Shown in pieces: positions 1 to 8,095 of a stretch of DNA of 64,000 bases (its first letter is position 1; each line of letters starts with the position of its first letter). The position numbers and the translations under genes were made by a program. A model generated the notes under the pieces. That model was not told where the DNA came from. It ran no database searches and saw nothing but the letters and a program-made list of their open reading frames with translations. The DNA lies in contig JADJTY010000003.1 in the NCBI GenBank assembly GCA_016710935.1, positions 682,001 through 746,000 of the forward strand, in the 5' to 3' direction. Source of the DNA: Chitinophagaceae bacterium. Lineage in GTDB: Bacteria; Bacteroidota; Bacteroidia; Chitinophagales; Chitinophagaceae.

Positions 1-121
1 TAATTAGCCACCCATAATTAAAATTCAATTTTCTTGAAGCAATTGCACCCAAGGTATCAATTAAAGTTACAGCTGCGATGCCTGCCAAAGTAATAAGAGA
101 AGTGTGTGCTAAATTTGTCAT
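1..121 (-). CDS. N-terminal fragment of an unknown, probably membrane protein
   Basis: An ATG at 121 (minus strand) opens a frame that runs off the left edge. The 40 visible residues begin MTNLAHTSLITLAGIAAVTL and are mostly hydrophobic, consistent with a first membrane segment followed by a short polar stretch. There is no stop before the edge. The fragment is too short to name a family. Confidence 0.45.
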   Translation of the reverse strand, partial: MTNLAHTSLITLAGIAAVTLIDTLGAIASRKLNFNYGWLI

Positions 122-285
122 ATATTCTTTTAAGCCTTTATCTTTGGCATTGCAGCCAATATTTGTATTTACGCTAATTTATGCTACTAAAAAAGAGAAA
201 ACAATTTTATAACCTGTTCTTTATTTTGCCGCTGGTCGGAGACCAAGCGACGGCGGCATCTCATGAAATTAGAAGCCAACAAAAA

Positions 286-309
286 ATGCCCCGAAAAACT
301 CCGGGGCAT
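286..309 (-). terminator. Terminator of the FadL-like porin gene
   Basis: The 8-bp arms ATGCCCCG and CGGGGCAT close an 8-base loop. On the minus strand a run of six T follows at once. It lies 20 bases past the stop of the porin gene and fits a factor-independent terminator. Confidence 0.8.
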
Positions 310-328
310 CCTAAGCAATGAGTCCTGG

Positions 329-1885
329 TTAAAATTTTAAACCAACCGTAGCAACAATATTTCCTCTTTGTTGCTTTAGTTCTGCAAAAGTATTTTGTTT
401 GTTTTGAAGCCGGTAGGGGATGCTTACATCTTTATTCATGGCATGTACATAGGTAAGGTCAACAAAAAAACCTTTATTGCGGTAACCAAGGCCCCCGCTT
501 AATAACATGCGGTTGGCTTTTAATTCAGCCTCTTTGTAAGGTTTACCATAATATGCAAAACCCAGCCTGGCCATAATGACGTTAAATTTCAATTCACCAC
601 CCACCCTGAAATTTAAATTGCCTTTATAATTGTTCTTCACAACTTTGTTCAATGCTTTATAATACACTTTCTCTTCATCGGTTACCGTTTCATTGTCGCT
701 GCTGAAACGGCTGCCATTATGATGTACATATTCGACATCTGCACTGATAAATCCTTTTTGCCTGGTTACATCTTTCACTTCTCTGAATACATAAGAAGCA
801 CTGATGATGGCTTTGAATGGGGTGCTTTGTATGTACTCTGCTACGCCGGGCTGACTGTTGGTAAAGGTTTGCGAGTTCACAGTAAAGTTTGCAACCGGGT
901 TCTCTACTTCAGTAGTTAAATAGGTGGTACGGGTATCTTTTAAAAATATCCAGCTGGGGGTATGTATGGCCAGGCCCAAACGTATATGATCCTGCGGCCT
1001 GTAAATGATGCCGATCTTTGCATTAAAGCCAGTACCCCTGGTTGTAAAATTATCGGTGTATTCAAACTGCTTAAAATAATTGGAAGTATTGGAAGAGGTA
1101 TCAGATTCTTTAAAAACCGTGTTGCTGGTATAATTAATTAATGGAATGCCGATCGTTGCACCTATAAACCATTTGTCTTTGCTGTTATGCGCAAAGCCAA
1201 TGGCCAGTTCCGAAATAGCCCCGTTGGTTTTCTGTATCATTTCCTGTTGCAATGCCTGGTTAGCAGCCAGTATATATTCGGGTGCGGCTATAACCTGTAA
1301 ATTTCCGCCAATGGTTACTGTATCTATTAAATAAGTGTACAAAGCAGGTGCCGAACCATAAGGCAGTGGCGAGTTACTGTTTAAAACATCATCAATGGTA
1401 TAACCATAAGTGGCATTTGCATTGGCAAATTCTTCTGCAAACTGTTCGCTGAATGAACTGATGTTATTCAATCCCTTGTACCGTACTTCATTATTAAAAT
1501 TGGCAGTTTGTGTAAATGCAATGCTGAAAGCGCTGCTGTTTCCTGATTTTTTGCCGCTGCTGTGTCCAAAAACCCAACCGCTTGTTCCAAAAGCAACATT
1601 GTTTTTTGAATTTTCAGAACCGGTACCCCTGAATGTTGCTTTGTTGTTATTGAAAGAAAAAGCGGGCGTAATAACAAATTCATTGGTCTTATATAACCCA
1701 AGCCCGGCGGGGTTTACAAAAGTTGCATTAATATCTCCACCCAGGGATCCCATGGCGCCACCAATGGCCATATTACGTGCCGTTCCGCTTTGGGGGTAAA
1801 AAGAGTAGCGAATGGCATCTTCGGGAACCTGTGCGTAAATAAATGAACCGGTAAGTAAAAAAATGAGGAGTAAATATATTTTCAT
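329..1885 (-). CDS. Outer membrane protein of the OmpP1/FadL/TodX type
   Basis: The 518-residue protein has a signal peptide of about 18 residues (MKIYLLLIFLLTGSFIYA) and then the family's N-terminal region with the GGDINATFVNPAGLGLY signature near residues 49-65. The rest alternates short polar and aromatic strands as in a beta-barrel and ends in GLKF, a typical barrel C-terminus with terminal Phe. Family members are outer membrane channels for hydrophobic molecules such as fatty acids or aromatics, but the substrate cannot be read here. It has its own terminator. A lipoprotein gene lies upstream on the same strand, 96 bases away. The Bacteroidota members of this family are often labelled hemin receptor without evidence. 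Confidence 0.8.
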   Translation of the reverse strand: MKIYLLLIFLLTGSFIYAQVPEDAIRYSFYPQSGTARNMAIGGAMGSLGGDINATFVNPAGLGLYKTNEFVITPAFSFNNNKATFRGTGSENSKNNVAFGTSGWVFGHSSGKKSGNSSAFSIAFTQTANFNNEVRYKGLNNISSFSEQFAEEFANANATYGYTIDDVLNSNSPLPYGSAPALYTYLIDTVTIGGNLQVIAAPEYILAANQALQQEMIQKTNGAISELAIGFAHNSKDKWFIGATIGIPLINYTSNTVFKESDTSSNTSNYFKQFEYTDNFTTRGTGFNAKIGIIYRPQDHIRLGLAIHTPSWIFLKDTRTTYLTTEVENPVANFTVNSQTFTNSQPGVAEYIQSTPFKAIISASYVFREVKDVTRQKGFISADVEYVHHNGSRFSSDNETVTDEEKVYYKALNKVVKNNYKGNLNFRVGGELKFNVIMARLGFAYYGKPYKEAELKANRMLLSGGLGYRNKGFFVDLTYVHAMNKDVSIPYRLQNKQNTFAELKQQRGNIVATVGLKF

Positions 1886-1950
1886 GAAGTCGTTTTATTT
1901 GAAAAATCAATAGCTCAACAATGGGTCTTTACAATGGTCTTCGCAATTTC

Positions 1951-1981
1951 CCTCCCCCTGAAGGGGGAGGATAGGTGGGGG
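1951..1981. repeat. G/C-block palindromic repeat (family A), CCTCCCCCT-GA-AGGGGGAGG
   Basis: Two perfect 9-bp arms lie around GA, followed by a short GGTGGGGG tail that touches the stop codon of the lipoprotein gene. Related C-block/G-block palindromes occur at 6792-6836, 30772-30811, 32439-32500, 36470-36517, 36741-36767, 38139-38171 and 40748-40772. It may double as a weak terminator for the gene that ends at 1982. Confidence 0.7.
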
Positions 1982-2629
1982 TTATCCACCTCTTGCCGGC
2001 CTGCTTGTAGATCCTGAACTACTGCCGCTGCCGGATGATGAACTTCCGCTGCTGCCTGATGTAGGTGAATAGGATCTTGTATTATTTGATGAAGGGGTTG
2101 AAGGGATCTGTTCAATGGTTTGCCTGAGTATATTACCTAAACGGCTGCCGCTTCTGTTGCTGTTATTATACTGTGTAGATGAATTGGAAAAAGTTAATGT
2201 GCCGTTTGTTTTGCCAGATGCCACTCTTGTATTGTATCCGCTGTATGCATTTAGATTTACCATACGGGGTGTGGTATTTACGGGTGCATTATAACCAACT
2301 CTTGCTGTATAAATTGCCCAGGGGTAATAATATGGGTTATAATAGTAACCATAATTAGGTGTTTTGCAGGTAGCATAATTATACGGACTGTAATCGTAAT
2401 TATAATCATCCCTGAAATTTCTCCAGCGCTGATCACGTATCGTCATCGTTATTTCATAATCATTGTTTATGGGGCGCCGGTCATCTTCACGTTCGGTATA
2501 TTTTTTTTCTGTAACAGGTCTTACAGGGCTGTAATACACATCATCAGGCGTTTGCCCGGTTTTATAAGCAGTGCTGCAACTGCTGAAAGCGGCTACAGAT
2601 AAGGCGATAAGTAAAATTTTTGATGTCAT
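1982..2629 (-). CDS. Tyr/Asn/Ser-rich lipoprotein of unknown function
   Basis: The protein has 215 residues. A lipoprotein signal ends in the lipobox AFSSC at about residues 14-18, so the mature protein starts with lipidated Cys18. Residues 75-105 are very rich in Tyr, Asn and Pro (NYGYYYNPYYYPW). The C-terminal 40 residues are almost only Ser and Gly, likely disordered. No enzymatic motif is visible. Similar low-complexity lipoproteins are common in Bacteroidota and unassigned. The stop codon abuts a family A palindrome. It is divergent from proS. Confidence 0.7.
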   Translation of the reverse strand: MTSKILLIALSVAAFSSCSTAYKTGQTPDDVYYSPVRPVTEKKYTEREDDRRPINNDYEITMTIRDQRWRNFRDDYNYDYSPYNYATCKTPNYGYYYNPYYYPWAIYTARVGYNAPVNTTPRMVNLNAYSGYNTRVASGKTNGTLTFSNSSTQYNNSNRSGSRLGNILRQTIEQIPSTPSSNNTRSYSPTSGSSGSSSSGSGSSSGSTSRPARGG

Positions 2630-2793
2630 GGCGATTTGTTTAAAGCATTTAAAATTGAAGTTACTACTTTTGTGCAGTTTGGAAGTACTTTGTGCAACTG
2701 CTTAACATAAACCATCAGACAATAAAGTTAGAATCTCTGATGTTAAAGCAGTGCTAAAACAAAAGACGATTTATTAAAATTTATACAAATTAA

Positions 2794-4272
2794 ATGAGCA
2801 AAGAATTAACATCAAGAGCAGAAGATTATTCGCAATGGTACAACGACCTGGTTATTAAAGGCGGACTGGCAGATTATTCTGCCGTAAGGGGCTGTATGGT
2901 AATTAAACCCTACGGTTTTGCATTGTGGGAGAACATGCGTGACCAGTTAGATAAAATGTTTAAAGATACCGGTCACCAGAATGCCTATTTTCCGTTGTTT
3001 GTACCCAAGAGCCTGTTTGAAGCCGAAGAAAAGAATGCAGAAGGTTTTGCAAAGGAATGTGCCATTGTAACGCATTACCGTTTGAAGAACGATCCTGATA
3101 AACCCGGCAAACTGATGGTAGATCCGGAAGCCAAACTGGAAGAGGAACTGATCATTCGCCCTACCAGCGAAGCCATCATCTGGAATACTTATAAAGGTTG
3201 GATACAATCTTACCGCGATCTTCCTTTGCTGATAAACCAATGGGCCAATGTGGTGCGTTGGGAAATGCGTACGCGTTTGTTTTTGCGCACGGCTGAATTT
3301 TTATGGCAGGAAGGACATACCGCACATGCCACCAAAGAAGAAGCGATAGAAGAAACCAAAAAGATGCTGGATGTATACGCTGAGTTTGCCGAAGATTGGA
3401 TGGCAGTACCGGTGATCAAAGGCGTGAAAACCCCCAACGAACGTTTTGCCGGTGCTGAAGATACGTATTGCATTGAGGCTTTGATGCAGGACGGTAAGGC
3501 TTTACAGGCAGGCACTTCACATTTCCTGGGGCAAAACTTTGCCAAGGCATTTGATGTTAAATTCAGTGATAAGAACAATGTGCTGGATTATGTTTGGGCT
3601 ACTTCCTGGGGTGTATCTACCCGTTTGATCGGTGCATTGATCATGGCGCACAGCGATGACCAGGGATTGATCATGCCGCCAAAAATTGCACCGCTGCAGG
3701 TGGTTATTGTCCCTATTTATAAAGGCGAAGAAAGCAAAGCACCCATTGATGCAAAAGCCAATGAGATCATTGCTTCATTAAAAGCTTTGGGTATACGGGT
3801 TAAGTATGATAACAGTGATAACAGCCGTCCCGGCTGGAAATTTGCACAATACGAATTACAGGGTGTACCCATAAGGCTTGCCATGGGACTGCGTGATATG
3901 GAAAACCAGGTGGTGGAACTTGCCCGCAGGGATACCAAAGAAAAAACCAGCATGCCCATGGAAGGGCTTGCAACTGCGGTTGCAAATCTGTTGAACGAGA
4001 TTCAAAACAACATGTTCAATAAAGCGCTTGCTTTCAGAAATGAAAATATCAGGGAAGTTGATAGCTGGGATGATTTTGTAAAAACGCTGGATGAAAAAAC
4101 CGGCTTCGTGTCTGCACATTGGGATGGTACTGCGGAGACGGAAGAAAAAATAAAAAACGAAACCAAAGCAACTATTCGTTGTATTCCTTTAGATAATAAA
4201 CAGGAAGAAGGGAAATGTGTTTTGACGGGAAATCCAAGTACGCAAAGGGTTTTGTTTGCCCGAGCTTATTAG
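2794..4272 (+). CDS. proS: Prolyl-tRNA synthetase, short (archaeal/eukaryote-like) form
   Basis: This enzyme charges tRNA-Pro with proline at the cost of ATP in the cytoplasm. The 492-residue length and the class II motifs fit the short ProS form that lacks the bacterial editing insertion. Motif 2 is preceded by RPTSEAIIW at residues 122-130 and contains FLRTAEFLWQEGHTAH. The anticodon-binding domain covers roughly 300-400. A C-terminal domain with the GKCVLTG segment ends in a terminal Tyr, as in the type 3 family. The ATG at 2794 gives the normal N-terminus. The gene stands alone. Its stop is 2 bases from the first arm of the repeat element that encloses the next gene. Confidence 0.97.
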   Translation: MSKELTSRAEDYSQWYNDLVIKGGLADYSAVRGCMVIKPYGFALWENMRDQLDKMFKDTGHQNAYFPLFVPKSLFEAEEKNAEGFAKECAIVTHYRLKNDPDKPGKLMVDPEAKLEEELIIRPTSEAIIWNTYKGWIQSYRDLPLLINQWANVVRWEMRTRLFLRTAEFLWQEGHTAHATKEEAIEETKKMLDVYAEFAEDWMAVPVIKGVKTPNERFAGAEDTYCIEALMQDGKALQAGTSHFLGQNFAKAFDVKFSDKNNVLDYVWATSWGVSTRLIGALIMAHSDDQGLIMPPKIAPLQVVIVPIYKGEESKAPIDAKANEIIASLKALGIRVKYDNSDNSRPGWKFAQYELQGVPIRLAMGLRDMENQVVELARRDTKEKTSMPMEGLATAVANLLNEIQNNMFNKALAFRNENIREVDSWDDFVKTLDEKTGFVSAHWDGTAETEEKIKNETKATIRCIPLDNKQEEGKCVLTGNPSTQRVLFARAY

Positions 4273-4274
4273 GG

Positions 4275-4796
4275 GTTAATCCGTTAATCCGTTAATTGGT
4301 TAATCCGTATATGCTACAATAAGATAATTCGTAAATTTAAGCATCGTTCGATGCTAAATTAAATTTTATGGATTACACTTTGGAAAAACTGGAAGTCTAT
4401 CAATTATCTGAAGCTTTTTCTGATACTATTTGGGATATTGTTATGACCTGGGATATTTTTAGAAAGGATACTATTGGTAAACAGATTGTAAGATCAGCCG
4501 ATTCCATTTCAGCAAATATTGCCGAAGGTTATGGCAGATATTATTACAAAGAAAGCAAACAGTTTTTCTTTTATTCCAGAGGGTCATTACAGGAAACCAA
4601 ATCCTGGCTATCTAAATGCAAAAGAAGAAAAATAATTGAAAAGGACAGGGCAGATGAATTAATAAACGAAGCAGAGAAGATCCTGGCTAAACTGAACGGC
4701 TACATAAAATTCATTGCAGCCTCTCCCAAACACAATAAGAAAGATTGAATAATAATGCCCCCACGGATTAACGGATTAACCAATTAACGGATTAAC
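4275..4796. mobile_element. Candidate repeat-bounded element carrying a four-helix-bundle gene
   Basis: Two 34-base arms, 4275-4308 and 4763-4796, are inverted copies with 30 of 34 positions matching. Each arm is four tandem 8-base words of the type TTAATCCG, one of them TTAATTGG. The enclosed 454 bases hold a single gene for an S23/IVP-like four-helix-bundle protein. The left arm starts just after the proS stop and the right arm ends 7 bases before the DUF2752 start. The same word family forms an empty palindrome at 13278-13392. No transposase is present. Mobility is my inference from the structure and the second copy. Confidence 0.55.
4368..4748 (+). CDS. Four helix bundle protein (S23 / 23S rRNA intervening-sequence protein family)
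   Basis: The 126-residue, all-helical protein carries the family signature IVRSADSISANIAEGYGR at residues 40-57 and a basic C-terminus. Family members are encoded in intervening sequences of some 23S rRNA genes and as stand-alone chromosomal genes. They are structurally related to the Avd accessory protein of diversity-generating retroelements. The molecular role of stand-alone copies is not established. Here the gene sits between two inverted arms of TTAATCCG words, which suggests it belongs to a small element rather than to its neighbours. A short self-complementary stretch, GCATCGTTCGATGC at 4338-4351, lies upstream of the start. Confidence 0.9.
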   Translation: MDYTLEKLEVYQLSEAFSDTIWDIVMTWDIFRKDTIGKQIVRSADSISANIAEGYGRYYYKESKQFFFYSRGSLQETKSWLSKCKRRKIIEKDRADELINEAEKILAKLNGYIKFIAASPKHNKKD

Positions 4797-4803
4797 TGCG
4801 GCA

Positions 4804-5124
4804 ATGACTTACTACCTGTTAAATATCACTTCCTGGCTTGAAGCCCACCAGATTCCCTGCATCTTCAAGTCATTCACACATATGGATTGTCCGGGTTGTG
4901 GTGTGCAACGTAGTTTTGTTTTATTGTTAAAGGGAGATGTGCCTGGTAGCTTTTTCATGTATCCTGCTTTAATGCCGATACTTCTGCTTTTTGCTTTTCT
5001 GATATTGCATGTAATATTAAAAATCAGGAATGGGGCTAATATTTTAAAATATATGTACATTTTTTGTACGGGTATTATCTTAGTAAGTTATATTTACAAA
5101 CTATTAGTTACCAAAACAACCTAA
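4804..5124 (+). CDS. DUF2752 domain membrane protein
   Basis: The protein has 106 residues and the family motif CPGCGVQRS at about residues 29-37, followed by two hydrophobic segments (about 52-74 and 82-101). DUF2752 proteins are small inner membrane proteins of unknown function, and the CxxC pair suggests metal or disulfide chemistry. The stop is 1 base before the next start (5126), so it forms an operon with the two CCC-motif membrane proteins, a frequent association in Bacteroidota. The start lies only 7 bases past a repeat arm, so the transcript must begin in or upstream of that element. Confidence 0.85.
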   Translation: MTYYLLNITSWLEAHQIPCIFKSFTHMDCPGCGVQRSFVLLLKGDVPGSFFMYPALMPILLLFAFLILHVILKIRNGANILKYMYIFCTGIILVSYIYKLLVTKTT

Positions 5125-5125
5125 C

Positions 5126-5476
5126 ATGTCAGATCCACACCAGGACTATTTAAGCAATAGTAATTCAGGCAATCAGTTGCCAAACGCCACTGCCACATTG
5201 GTATTGGGAATTCTTTCCATCGTCGTGTGCTTTATTTGCGGTATCATCGCTTTGGTTATCTCCAATAAAGACATGGCTATGTACAGGGCCAATCCCGAGT
5301 TGTATTCAGTATCATCTTACAACAATATCAAAGCAGGGCGTATCTGTTCGATCATTGGTATCATTTTACAGTTACTTGGTATAATCGTGTACATCATTTT
5401 TATTGTCTTTTTTCATTTCTATGGCAGGAAGTTTAAGATAACAGCTTTTATAAATAGTCTAAAACCAACACCATGA
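5126..5476 (+). CDS. CCC motif membrane protein (DUF4190-like), first copy
   Basis: The protein has 116 residues with a polar N-terminus (about 25 residues) and a first hydrophobic hairpin containing VVCFICGIIALVIS. A conserved polar loop follows with NKDMAMYRANPELYS and the Asn/Ala/Gly/Arg segment KAGRICSIIG, and then a second membrane helix. This is the layout of the small CCC-motif membrane proteins common in Bacteroidota, whose function is unknown. It overlaps the next gene by 4 bases (ATGA), so the two paralogs are probably translationally coupled. Confidence 0.75.
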   Translation: MSDPHQDYLSNSNSGNQLPNATATLVLGILSIVVCFICGIIALVISNKDMAMYRANPELYSVSSYNNIKAGRICSIIGIILQLLGIIVYIIFIVFFHFYGRKFKITAFINSLKPTP

Positions 5477-5823
5477 GCGATCAGCAAAATTTATTGACGC
5501 CTAACAATAATTATAACCAGCAGGCAAACCTGTCTAATGCAACAGCTTCACTGGTATTGGGTATCATATCCATTGTTACCAGTTTATGTTATGTATCGGC
5601 ATTGATAGGTATCATATGCGGTGTTATTGGCTTGGTATTGGCTAATAAAGACAGGTCATTATATAAATCTACTCCCGAACTTTATTCCAGCTCAAGTTAC
5701 AGCCAGTCCAATGCCGGAAGAACCTGTAGTATTATAGGTTTAATTCTGAGTGCATTATGGCTGGTATTCATTATCATCATGTTTGTATTGGTAGGAAGTA
5801 TGAGTTATAATGACTGGCGTTAA
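5473..5823 (+). CDS. CCC motif membrane protein (DUF4190-like), second copy
   Basis: This 116-residue protein is a tandem paralog of the preceding gene. It has the same order of polar N-terminus, helix, NKDRSLYKSTPELYSSSSY loop, NAGRTCSIIG segment and last helix. The start ATG overlaps the upstream stop as ATGA. A strong terminator follows at 5841-5875, closing the three-gene unit that starts with the DUF2752 gene. Confidence 0.75.
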   Translation: MSDQQNLLTPNNNYNQQANLSNATASLVLGIISIVTSLCYVSALIGIICGVIGLVLANKDRSLYKSTPELYSSSSYSQSNAGRTCSIIGLILSALWLVFIIIMFVLVGSMSYNDWR

Positions 5824-5840
5824 AATATATAATTAATGAA

Positions 5841-5875
5841 GAATGGGCTTTCAATTTGAAAGCCCATTCTTGTTT
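5841..5875 (+). terminator. Terminator after the CCC-motif pair
   Basis: A long perfect palindrome, GAATGGGCTTTCAA / TTGAAAGCCCATTC, is followed by TTGTTTTT. It lies 17 bases after the second CCC-motif gene and 12 bases before the end of the convergent RDD gene, so it can serve both. Confidence 0.85.
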
Positions 5876-5886
5876 TTAGTATGTTC

Positions 5887-6672
5887 TTATTCTTTTGTAG
5901 CTAAATAGTTATAATCGGCCAGCAGTTTTTCCAAAAACTGGTCAACATGCATATCGGATTGTATCTGCAGCACTTCTTTTATCTTCATCGAAACCCGGTG
6001 GCACATATCGTAGTTGTTTCTTTTGCCGGCCTGTATCAAAACTCCTTTAATGGTATTAATATCCCGATCGCTTAGCCGCATAACTTGCGGAAACATCACT
6101 TTATAATCTGTTTTATCTATCTGCATAAACACTGTATCGGCCAGGGTTAATGCCGATTTGGTATTTACCACCACCGTGCCGGCTATCATATCGCCCAGCC
6201 GTTGGTTTTTGTTGGTAACTGATATTATGATGACAACGGCAATACCCAACATGCCCGTAACAAAAATATACACCATTATATTGGCTGTTGAAAAAGCGAT
6301 ATAACCAAAAAAGAACGGCCATTCAAAGAAACGGGTTACCCACCTTAAAATAAACTGGCCTAATGTAGGCTCTCCACCTTCCAGGCTGATGACCCGGATG
6401 GCCATGATCTTTTTACCAAGTGTTTGCCCGTTAAACCACAGTTCGGTGAGTAAAGAGTAGAGCAGCATGGGAAGGGAGATAATGAGGATATCCATGCCTA
6501 CACTTTCATCCCAGTTAAAGACAAACTCATTGTACATTACGTATTTCATGCTGAACAGGAAAATGATCAGCAATATAAAATCAATAATATAAGCCAGCAG
6601 CCTTTTATGGAATTCTGCAATTTCAAACTCCAGGTCAATGTTAAAAGCGGTGCCAATTTGGATAATGCCCAT
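5887..6672 (-). CDS. RDD family membrane protein
   Basis: The 261-residue protein has the RDD signature arginine (HKRLLAYIIDF, Arg24 and Asp31), a second polar site QTLGKKIMAIRV, and QRLGDMIAGTVVV near residue 155. There are about four membrane segments. A soluble C-terminal tail of some 80 residues follows. The role of RDD proteins is mostly unknown; some act in ion transport. It is divergent from the SpoIIM-DUF4129-DUF4350-MoxR-DUF58 genes, and these form a recurrent neighbourhood in Bacteroidota, which suggests a shared envelope function. Confidence 0.85.
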   Translation of the reverse strand: MGIIQIGTAFNIDLEFEIAEFHKRLLAYIIDFILLIIFLFSMKYVMYNEFVFNWDESVGMDILIISLPMLLYSLLTELWFNGQTLGKKIMAIRVISLEGGEPTLGQFILRWVTRFFEWPFFFGYIAFSTANIMVYIFVTGMLGIAVVIIISVTNKNQRLGDMIAGTVVVNTKSALTLADTVFMQIDKTDYKVMFPQVMRLSDRDINTIKGVLIQAGKRNNYDMCHRVSMKIKEVLQIQSDMHVDQFLEKLLADYNYLATKE

Positions 6673-6791
6673 GATGTATGCAAATTACAATTTGCCGACA
6701 ACAGATGAACAAAATGCTACATTTTAAATTGTTGCATCCTTTATCTGATTTAAAAAATAAAATTTGCTTATATTTTTCAGACTCCAAAGCT

Positions 6792-6836
6792 CCCCTCTCC
6801 TTTGTCGCAGACCCCGATCATTTCGGGGGAGAGGGG
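6792..6836. repeat. Family A nested palindrome between RDD and SpoIIM genes
   Basis: Outer arms CCCCTCTCC (6792-6800) and GGAGAGGGG (6828-6836) enclose a second hairpin, CCCCGA-tcat-TTCGGGG. The flanks read like a diverged CCTCACCCC motif in reverse (GGGAGTGAGG). It lies in the 400-base gap 6673-7072, which otherwise holds the palindrome at 6931-7009 and A/T-rich sequence; no gene is visible there. Confidence 0.7.
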
Positions 6837-6930
6837 TTGGGAGTGAGGTTAAAACATGAATTTTTTTATGAATCAAAAAAGGGTGAATTTACACACTTAA
6901 TGTAAAACCGTATTTTAAGTTTGAAAAGTT

Positions 6931-7009
6931 GTCAGTCCCGATAGCAACCGGGATTGTCGAAGCCGGAATGAGTTGTGGGGTAACACGCCTTCGACAGACT
7001 CAGGCTGAC
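6931..7009. repeat. CTTCGACA...CTCAGG palindromic repeat (family D)
   Basis: The terminal GTCAG (6931-6935) and CTGAC (7005-7009) are inverted. The internal TGTCGAAG (6955-6962) and CTTCGACA (6989-6996) are inverted too, and a small hairpin TCCCG-atagcaa-CGGGA lies between 6936 and 6953. A related motif, CCTGAGCGTAGTCGAAGGG, occurs at 40672-40690. The element lies directly upstream of the SpoIIM gene and extends its open frame artificially toward 6929. Confidence 0.65.
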
Positions 7010-7072
7010 ATCTCATTGAGTAAGATTGATTTTTCAGACTATGATTCTTCTAAAAAAAAGATATTTTTTGCG

Positions 7073-8095
7073 ATGAGGGAAGCTATGTTTATTAAAAAGA
7101 ATGCTGAAAAGTGGGATAAATACCAGCATTCTCCAACTGATAACCCCGATGAAACAGCAGAAAGGTTTGTTAATTTAATTGACGACCTGAGCTATGCAAA
7201 AACCTTTTATCCAAAAAGTAAAGTTACCCGTTGGGTGAACGGTATTGCTGCAGGCATTTACCAGAGCATCTATAAAAATAAAAAAGAAAAATACAGCCGC
7301 ATTTTCATTTTCTGGAAATACGAATTACCCCTGTTGTTTAAAAGATACCACCGCATTTTTTTATTTACCACCATTTTATTTGTATTGTTTGTGGCTATTG
7401 GTGTTTTCTCGTCAAAAGAAAACCCGGAGTTTGTAAGAGGCGTGATGGGGGATGCGTATGTGGATATGACAGAAGAAAATATTGAAAAAGGCGATCCTTT
7501 TGGTGTGTATAAGGACGGTAACCCGTTTTCGATGTTTGTGTGGATAGGGTTTAACAATATCCGGGTTGCATTTTTATCATTCATTGGCGGGTTTACCCTG
7601 GGGCTGTTTACCATACGGGTAATGTGGAGCAATGGCATTATGCTCGGGTCTTTTCAATACATGTTTTTTGCAAAAGGGCTGGGCATTAAATCAGTATTGG
7701 TTATCTGGATACATGGCACCCTGGAAATATCGGCCATTGTAATTTCTGCCACGGCAGGCCTGGTGCTGGCTGCAGGTATTTTATTTCCGGGCACCTACTC
7801 ACGATTTGATTCTTTTAAACGAAATGGAAAAGATGCCGCCAAAATTTTAATAAGCCTGGTGCCCATATTTGTTGTTGCTGCATTTTTTGAAAGTTATGTA
7901 ACCCATTTAATGAGCCAGACTTATGATAAAGCGAAAAATCCGGGCTTGCCGGTATGGGTAAGCGTAAGTATTTTGGCTGCATCATCAGCATTTATTATCT
8001 GGTATTTTGTTATCCTCCCTATTCGCTTACACAGAAAAGGTTATTATATTCAGCCTGATGGTATCATCAACCGGGTGAAGAAAGAAAATGCGTAA
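7073..8095 (+). CDS. Stage II sporulation protein M family membrane protein
   Basis: The protein has 340 residues from the ATG at 7073. The frame remains open up to 6929, but that extension (residues such as TRLRQTQADISLS) is translated repeat, so I take MREAMFIKKNAEKW as the N-terminus. There is a soluble N-terminal third and then about five or six membrane helices, with the conserved stretch GSFQYMFFAKGLG and the segment WIHGTLEISAIVISATAG (the HGxxE motif typical of SpoIIM-like proteins). Outside spore formers the function is unknown. It overlaps the DUF4129 gene by 8 bases and heads the block ending in DUF58. Confidence 0.85.
   Translation: MREAMFIKKNAEKWDKYQHSPTDNPDETAERFVNLIDDLSYAKTFYPKSKVTRWVNGIAAGIYQSIYKNKKEKYSRIFIFWKYELPLLFKRYHRIFLFTTILFVLFVAIGVFSSKENPEFVRGVMGDAYVDMTEENIEKGDPFGVYKDGNPFSMFVWIGFNNIRVAFLSFIGGFTLGLFTIRVMWSNGIMLGSFQYMFFAKGLGIKSVLVIWIHGTLEISAIVISATAGLVLAAGILFPGTYSRFDSFKRNGKDAAKILISLVPIFVVAAFFESYVTHLMSQTYDKAKNPGLPVWVSVSILAASSAFIIWYFVILPIRLHRKGYYIQPDGIINRVKKENA

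Noticed and set aside
6929..7072. Upstream 48 codons of the SpoIIM frame
   Set aside because: They are translated palindromic repeat (GTCAG ... CTGAC); the start at 7073 fits the protein family.
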